The translations under genes and the position numbers were made by a program. From assembly GCA_013042035.1 (NCBI GenBank), contig JABDQX010000165.1, forward strand, positions 1 through 8,404: DNA of 8,404 bases, written 5' to 3'. This stretch comes from Gammaproteobacteria bacterium (GTDB lineage: Bacteria; Pseudomonadota; Gammaproteobacteria; HK1). Below, piece by piece: positions 5,884 to 8,404 of this stretch. Each line of letters opens with the position of its first letter. Position 1 is the stretch's first letter. The notes beneath the pieces are model-generated. The model saw nothing but the letters and a program-made list of their open reading frames with translations. It searched no databases and was not told where the DNA came from.

Positions 5884-5920
5884 GTTTGAATGCGGTCGAT
5901 TAGTAAATGGAGCACCAGCC

Positions 5921-6238
5921 ATGCGCAAGATTCGCAAAGGTGATGATGTTATTGTACTCACTGGCAAAGATCGCAAAAAGCGGGGGACGGTTTTGCGGGT
6001 ATTTTCGGATGATCGCTTGCTCGTTGAAGGGGTGAATCTGGCTAAAAAGCATGTAAAACCAAATTTTCAGAGAGGGATATCCGGCGCAATCGTGGATAAA
6101 GAAATGCCGATACAGATTTCTAACGTTGCTCTCTATAATCCTGCAATCGCGAAGGATGATCGTGTGGGATTCAGATTTCTGGAAGATGGTCGTAAGGTGC
6201 GCTATTTCAAGTCTACCGGTGAGGTAATCGACGTATGA
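5921..6238 (+). CDS. rplX: 50S ribosomal protein L24
   Basis: L24 is one of the two assembly-initiator proteins of the 50S subunit and lies near the tunnel exit. The protein has 105 residues, against 104 in E. coli. The N-terminal KOW motif covers about residues 5-30 (RKGDDVIVLTGKDRKKRGTVLRV). It is followed by VEGVNLAKKHVKPNFQRGISG (35-55), the VDKEMPIQISNVALYNP strand and DRVGFRFLEDGRKVRYFKSTGE. The KOW loop reads GKDRKKRG, where the usual form is GKDKGKRG or similar, so a glycine is replaced by lysine. TGGAG at 5908-5912 lies 8 nt before the ATG. The rplE start lies 14 nt after the stop. Confidence 0.96.
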   Translation: MRKIRKGDDVIVLTGKDRKKRGTVLRVFSDDRLLVEGVNLAKKHVKPNFQRGISGAIVDKEMPIQISNVALYNPAIAKDDRVGFRFLEDGRKVRYFKSTGEVIDV

Positions 6239-6241
6239 TTA
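6225..6241 (+). promoter_or_regulatory. Hairpin across the rplX stop, upstream of rplE
   Basis: TAATC (6225-6229) pairs with GATTA (6237-6241) around a 7-nt loop. It spans the rplX stop codon and touches the AGGGA Shine-Dalgarno of rplE. A competing short stem, TACC (6214-6217) with GGTA (6223-6226), lies just upstream. In E. coli, S8 represses the spc operon by binding mRNA at the rplX-rplE junction, so the location is suggestive. I cannot show the S8-specific internal loop here, so this is only a candidate. Confidence 0.25.
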
Positions 6242-6245
6242 GGGA
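6241..6245 (+). promoter_or_regulatory. Shine-Dalgarno fixing the rplE start at 6253
   Basis: AGGGA lies 7 nt before the ATG at 6253. An in-frame ATG at 6235 overlaps the rplX stop but would add six residues absent from the family and would place this ribosome binding site inside the gene. Confidence 0.6.
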
Positions 6246-6252
6246 AAGAGTA

Positions 6253-6795
6253 ATGCCGAGGCTTGAGGAGCTTTATCGTAGAGAAATACTTGCGCAGCTT
6301 AAGGATCAGTTTAGTTATCAGAGTGCGATGCAAGTTCCGTGCATTACCAAGATTACGCTAAATATGGGTGTGGGAGAGGCTATTAGCGATAAAAAGCTTC
6401 TTGATTACGCCGTTGGCGATTTAGAGAAAATCGTGGGTCAAAAGCCTATTGTATCTTATGCGCGTAAATCGGTTGCTGCCTTTAAGGTGCGCAAAGGCTG
6501 GGCGGTTGGTTGCAAAGTTACTTTAAGGCGGGCTCGAATGTACGAGTTTTTGGATCGTCTAATTAGTATTGCTATACCAAGAATTCGTGATTTTCGTGGG
6601 TTTAGCCCAAAAGCTTTTGATGGTCGGGGCAATTATAGTTTAGGTATACGTGAGCAAATTATCTTTCCAGAGATTGATTACGATAAGATCGATTCGATGC
6701 GAGGGCTGGATATTGCCATCACAACTAGTGCAATAAGCGATGAGGAGGGGCGTGCATTATTAGCGGCCTTTAATTTTCCGTTTAGACAGAACTGA
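6253..6795 (+). CDS. rplE: 50S ribosomal protein L5
   Basis: L5 binds 5S rRNA in the central protuberance and forms bridge B1b with S13. From the ATG at 6253 it has 180 residues, against 179 in E. coli. MPRLEELYRREILAQL aligns with the E. coli N-terminus. The frame is open from an ATG at 6235 (MIRERV before this), which I consider unused. Motifs in order are VPCITKITLNMGVGEAISDKK (about 28-48), QKPIVSYARKSVAAFKVRKG, GCKVTLRRARMYEFLDRLI, IPRIRDFRGFSPKAFDGRGN and IIFPEIDYDKIDSMRGLDI, then the family ending SDEEGRALLAAFNFPFRQN. The 14-nt gap after rplX matches the junction where S8 acts in E. coli. A 123-nt spacer follows. Confidence 0.97.
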   Translation: MPRLEELYRREILAQLKDQFSYQSAMQVPCITKITLNMGVGEAISDKKLLDYAVGDLEKIVGQKPIVSYARKSVAAFKVRKGWAVGCKVTLRRARMYEFLDRLISIAIPRIRDFRGFSPKAFDGRGNYSLGIREQIIFPEIDYDKIDSMRGLDIAITTSAISDEEGRALLAAFNFPFRQN

Positions 6796-6891
6796 AGAAA
6801 CCGGCTTTTGATTAGAAGTCTATTGAATACCAAATTCCTCAGTTGTTTTTTTATCTCCTTGTCTCTTCGATGCATTAAGACTTCGTCAGGT

Positions 6892-6897
6892 TATAGT
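6892..6897 (+). promoter_or_regulatory. Isolated -10-like hexamer upstream of rpsN
   Basis: TATAGT differs from the sigma-70 -10 consensus at one base and lies 21 nt before the rpsN ATG, in a 123-nt spacer. I find no acceptable -35 hexamer 16-18 nt upstream, and a transcript starting about 7 nt downstream would carry only a very short leader. It is recorded as a weak candidate only. Confidence 0.12.
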
Positions 6898-6918
6898 TTC
6901 TAATTAAAGAGGAAAGAA

Positions 6919-7224
6919 ATGGCAAGGCTATCCGTCATCAATCGAGAAGCAAAGCGCCAGCGATTGGCGGAAAAATATGCAAAAAAGCGTATAGAATTAA
7001 AGGGAAAAATAGTTGATGCTACCCTTGATCCCAAAGAGCGGGAAAAAGCTAAAATCAAACTGCAGTCTTTACCGAGGAACTCCAGCCCTGTTCGGTTGCG
7101 TAATCGATGCCGAATTACAGGACGGCCAAAAGGCTATTATAGGAAATTTGGTTTGGGGCGGAATATGCTTCGAGATGCTGCGATGCGGGGTGATATCCCC
7201 GGCCTTGTAAAGGCGAGCTGGTGA
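6919..7224 (+). CDS. rpsN: 30S ribosomal protein S14 (zinc-independent type)
   Basis: S14 is a late-assembly protein of the 30S head beside S3, S10 and S19. At 101 residues it matches the E. coli length. The N-terminal half is a basic helix region (INREAKRQRLAEKYAKKR). The C-terminal half carries LQSLPRNSSPVRLRNRCRIT (48-67), GRPKGYYRKFGLGRNMLRD and the invariant AAMRGDIPGLVKASW end. It has a single cysteine and no CxxC pairs, so it is the long form without zinc rather than the short zinc-ribbon form. GAGG at 6909-6912 lies 6 nt before the ATG. The gene follows a 123-nt spacer, the longest in the window, and lies 13 nt before rpsH. Confidence 0.97.
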   Translation: MARLSVINREAKRQRLAEKYAKKRIELKGKIVDATLDPKEREKAKIKLQSLPRNSSPVRLRNRCRITGRPKGYYRKFGLGRNMLRDAAMRGDIPGLVKASW

Positions 7225-7237
7225 GGACGATAACAAC

Positions 7238-7633
7238 ATGAGTTTGCAGGATCCAATTGCGGATATGCTGACGCGTATTCGTAACGGCCAATCCGCTGGG
7301 AAGGTACTTGTTACGATGCCGTCATCCACGAAAAAAGCGGCTATTGCGCAGGTGCTGAAACAGGAAGGTTATATTAAAGACTATTCCATTGCGGACTTCG
7401 AAGGTAAAGCGCAGCTTTCCGTCGTACTTAAGTACCACAATGGAGAGCCTGTTATTGATACCATAAAGCGTGTTAGTCGCCCGGGTTTACGTGTGTACCG
7501 GAAAAAAGATGCGTTGCCGAGTGTAATCGGTGGTTTGGGTATCGCTGTTGTTTCTACCTCAAAGGGCGTCATGACAGATCGCGCTGCGCGAGCTGGTGGA
7601 TATGGTGGCGAGCTTTTGTGCATTGTATCTTGA
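7238..7633 (+). CDS. rpsH: 30S ribosomal protein S8
   Basis: S8 binds the central domain of 16S rRNA (helix 21 region); in E. coli it is also the translational repressor of the spc operon. The protein has 131 residues, against 130 in E. coli. It starts MSLQDPIADMLTRIRNGQ and contains MPSSTKKAAIAQVLKQEGYI (about 28-47). The C-terminal RNA-binding part has RVSRPGLRVYRKKD (about 82-95) and GLGIAVVSTSKGVMTDRAAR. The RNA-binding motif STSKG is intact, so repressor function is possible. GAGGA at 7223-7227 overlaps the rpsN stop, 10 nt before the ATG. rplF follows after 14 nt. Confidence 0.98.
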   Translation: MSLQDPIADMLTRIRNGQSAGKVLVTMPSSTKKAAIAQVLKQEGYIKDYSIADFEGKAQLSVVLKYHNGEPVIDTIKRVSRPGLRVYRKKDALPSVIGGLGIAVVSTSKGVMTDRAARAGGYGGELLCIVS

Positions 7634-7634
7634 C

Positions 7635-7639
7635 GGGAG
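7635..7639 (+). promoter_or_regulatory. Shine-Dalgarno fixing the GTG start of rplF
   Basis: GGGAG lies 8 nt upstream of the GTG at 7648. An upstream in-frame ATG at 7618 lies inside rpsH and would add ten residues not found in L6. Confidence 0.7.
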
Positions 7640-7647
7640 AAGTAAGC

Positions 7648-8181
7648 GTGTCCAGAGTAGCAAAAGTTCCCGTTGCCATACCTTCCGGTGTTGAAGTACA
7701 AATAGAAGCTCAGGCCGTGGCAGTGAAGGGTAGCAAGGGCCTGCTTTCGCATACTACCCATTCTGCGGTGGAGGTTTCCCTTGATAATAATGCTATACGA
7801 GTAACCCCTCGTGTTAGCAGCGGGGAAGCCAATGCGCTTGCGGGAACTACGCGTGCTTTGTTGAACAATATGGTTATCGGTGTCAGCCAAGGGTTTGAGA
7901 AAAGACTTGAGTTGGTTGGAGTCGGATATCGAGCTCAAATGAAGGCGCAGGTGTTGAATCTGTTGCTGGGATATTCGCATCCCATTGATTTTCACGTTCC
8001 TGAGGGTGTTGTGGTAGAGGCGCCGAGTAATACGCAAATTGTTGTGCGTGGTATCGATAAGCAGCGAGTCGGGCAAGTGGCGGCAACTATACGGAGTTTT
8101 CGTCCACCTGAACCTTATAAAGGAAAGGGGGTTCGATATGCAAACGAGACTATTGTTCGAAAGGTAGCAAAGAAAAAGTAA
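7648..8181 (+). CDS. rplF: 50S ribosomal protein L6
   Basis: L6 has two repeated alpha/beta domains and contacts the sarcin-ricin loop region near the translational GTPase site. From the GTG at 7648 it has 177 residues, exactly the E. coli length, starting SRVAKVPVAIPSGV after the initiator. Further landmarks are VAVKGSKGLLSHT (about 24-36), GTTRALLNNMVIGVSQGFEKRLELVGVGYRA (about 67-97) and NLLLGYSHPIDFHVPEGV. The C-terminal signature is RSFRPPEPYKGKGVRYANE (about 149-167), with a final KVAKKK. The frame is open from an ATG inside rpsH, which is rejected as the start. A 76-nt spacer with a hairpin separates it from rplR. Confidence 0.97.
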   Translation: MSRVAKVPVAIPSGVEVQIEAQAVAVKGSKGLLSHTTHSAVEVSLDNNAIRVTPRVSSGEANALAGTTRALLNNMVIGVSQGFEKRLELVGVGYRAQMKAQVLNLLLGYSHPIDFHVPEGVVVEAPSNTQIVVRGIDKQRVGQVAATIRSFRPPEPYKGKGVRYANETIVRKVAKKK

Positions 8182-8210
8182 TCGGGTTTTGGTGGTTCTT
8201 TTTTAATGAG

Positions 8211-8236
8211 CCTCGGAATGCGTGAGCGTTTTCGGG
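8211..8236 (+). promoter_or_regulatory. RNA hairpin with GTGA tetraloop upstream of rplR
   Basis: The inner stem AATGC (8217-8221) pairs with GCGTT (8226-8230), with one G-U pair, around the GNRA-type loop GTGA. After a bulged T at 8231 the stem extends through G8216-T8232 (wobble), G8215-C8233 and C8214-G8234. The outer C8212 and C8211 can pair with G8235 and G8236 if T8213 bulges. It ends 21 nt before the rplR ATG and 6 nt before its AAGGGA Shine-Dalgarno. The pairing is seen in the sequence; the function is unknown. No T-run follows the stem, so it is not a terminator. Confidence 0.4.
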
Positions 8237-8257
8237 ATTAATAAGGGATAGTCTGGA

Positions 8258-8404
8258 ATGAGAAAAAAAGCCGCGCGCTTGCGTCGAAGTCGTCGTACAA
8301 GGGCGAAATTGAGAGAGCTTGGTATTTATCGGCTTTGTGTACATAGAACACTGCGGAATATCTATGCGCAAGTAATTACTCCAGCAGGTGATCAGGTAAT
8401 TGCG
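8258..8404 (+). CDS. rplR: 50S ribosomal protein L18, N-terminal part (partial)
   Basis: First 49 residues of L18, the 5S rRNA-binding protein of the central protuberance that partners L5; the window ends in frame before the stop. The start MRKKAARLRRSRRTRAKLRELG is the strongly basic N-terminal segment that binds 5S and 23S rRNA. RLCVHRTLRNIYAQVITPAG follows at about 25-44 and matches the family (E. coli [20 protein letters not shown]). AAGGGA at 8243-8248 lies 9 nt before the ATG. In the usual order rpsE, rpmD, rplO and secY would follow; none is visible here. Confidence 0.95.
   Translation, partial: MRKKAARLRRSRRTRAKLRELGIYRLCVHRTLRNIYAQVITPAGDQVIA

Noticed and set aside
7381..8076. 231-codon open frame on the - strand opposite rpsH and rplF
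   Set aside because: It lies entirely antisense to two clearly conserved ribosomal genes, its translation shows no recognisable domain, and such frames arise from the codon use of the sense genes.
1..8404. Mobile element, CRISPR array, toxin-antitoxin, defence or other novel system
   Set aside because: Every stretch with coding signal is a recognised ribosomal or translation gene in canonical order; spacers are at most 123 nt and hold no repeat array, inserted gene or element ends.

Overview
The window is a stretch of the conserved ribosomal-protein gene cluster of a proteobacterium. All genes are on the + strand. The order is tuf (3' end) - rpsJ - rplC - rplD - rplW - rplB - rpsS - rplV - rpsC - rplP - rpmC - rpsQ - rplN - rplX - rplE - rpsN - rpsH - rplF - rplR (5' end). 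It holds the whole S10 operon and most of the spc operon. The proteins resemble those of Gammaproteobacteria most: S10, L2, L16, S14, L5 and S8 align nearly colinearly with the E. coli proteins, and S14 is the 101-residue form without zinc ligands. Base composition looks intermediate, with several clearly AT-rich spacers. I cannot name the genus.

Region by region: 1-127 is the end of elongation factor Tu. Positions 210-5364 are the eleven genes of the S10 operon, giving small-subunit proteins S10, S19, S3 and S17 and large-subunit proteins L3, L4, L23, L2, L22, L16 and L29. Positions 5438-8404 are the spc operon genes for L14, L24, L5, S14, S8, L6 and the first 49 residues of L18. The L5 and L6 starts were set by family alignment and Shine-Dalgarno position, inside longer open frames.

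The products build both ribosomal subunits. L2, L3, L4, L16 and L22 shape the peptidyl-transferase centre and upper exit tunnel; L23, L24 and L29 ring the tunnel exit; L5 and L18 carry 5S rRNA; S3, S10, S14 and S19 form the 30S head. Gene junctions fall into two classes. Some are overlapped or separated by 12-22 nt (rplC/rplD, rplD/rplW, rplP/rpmC, rpmC/rpsQ, rplX/rplE, rpsH/rplF). Others carry spacers of 44-123 nt (before rpsJ, rplC, rpsC, rplP, rplN, rplX, rpsN and rplR). No spacer exceeds 300 nt, and I see no convincing intrinsic terminator.

I find no mobile element, CRISPR array, tRNA, defence gene or unknown protein, and no new system. What merits a second look is non-coding: small hairpins in the long spacers, notably two GNRA-capped bulged hairpins about 20 nt upstream of rplC and rplR, and a tuf-rpsJ gap too short for an E. 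coli-type S10 attenuation leader.
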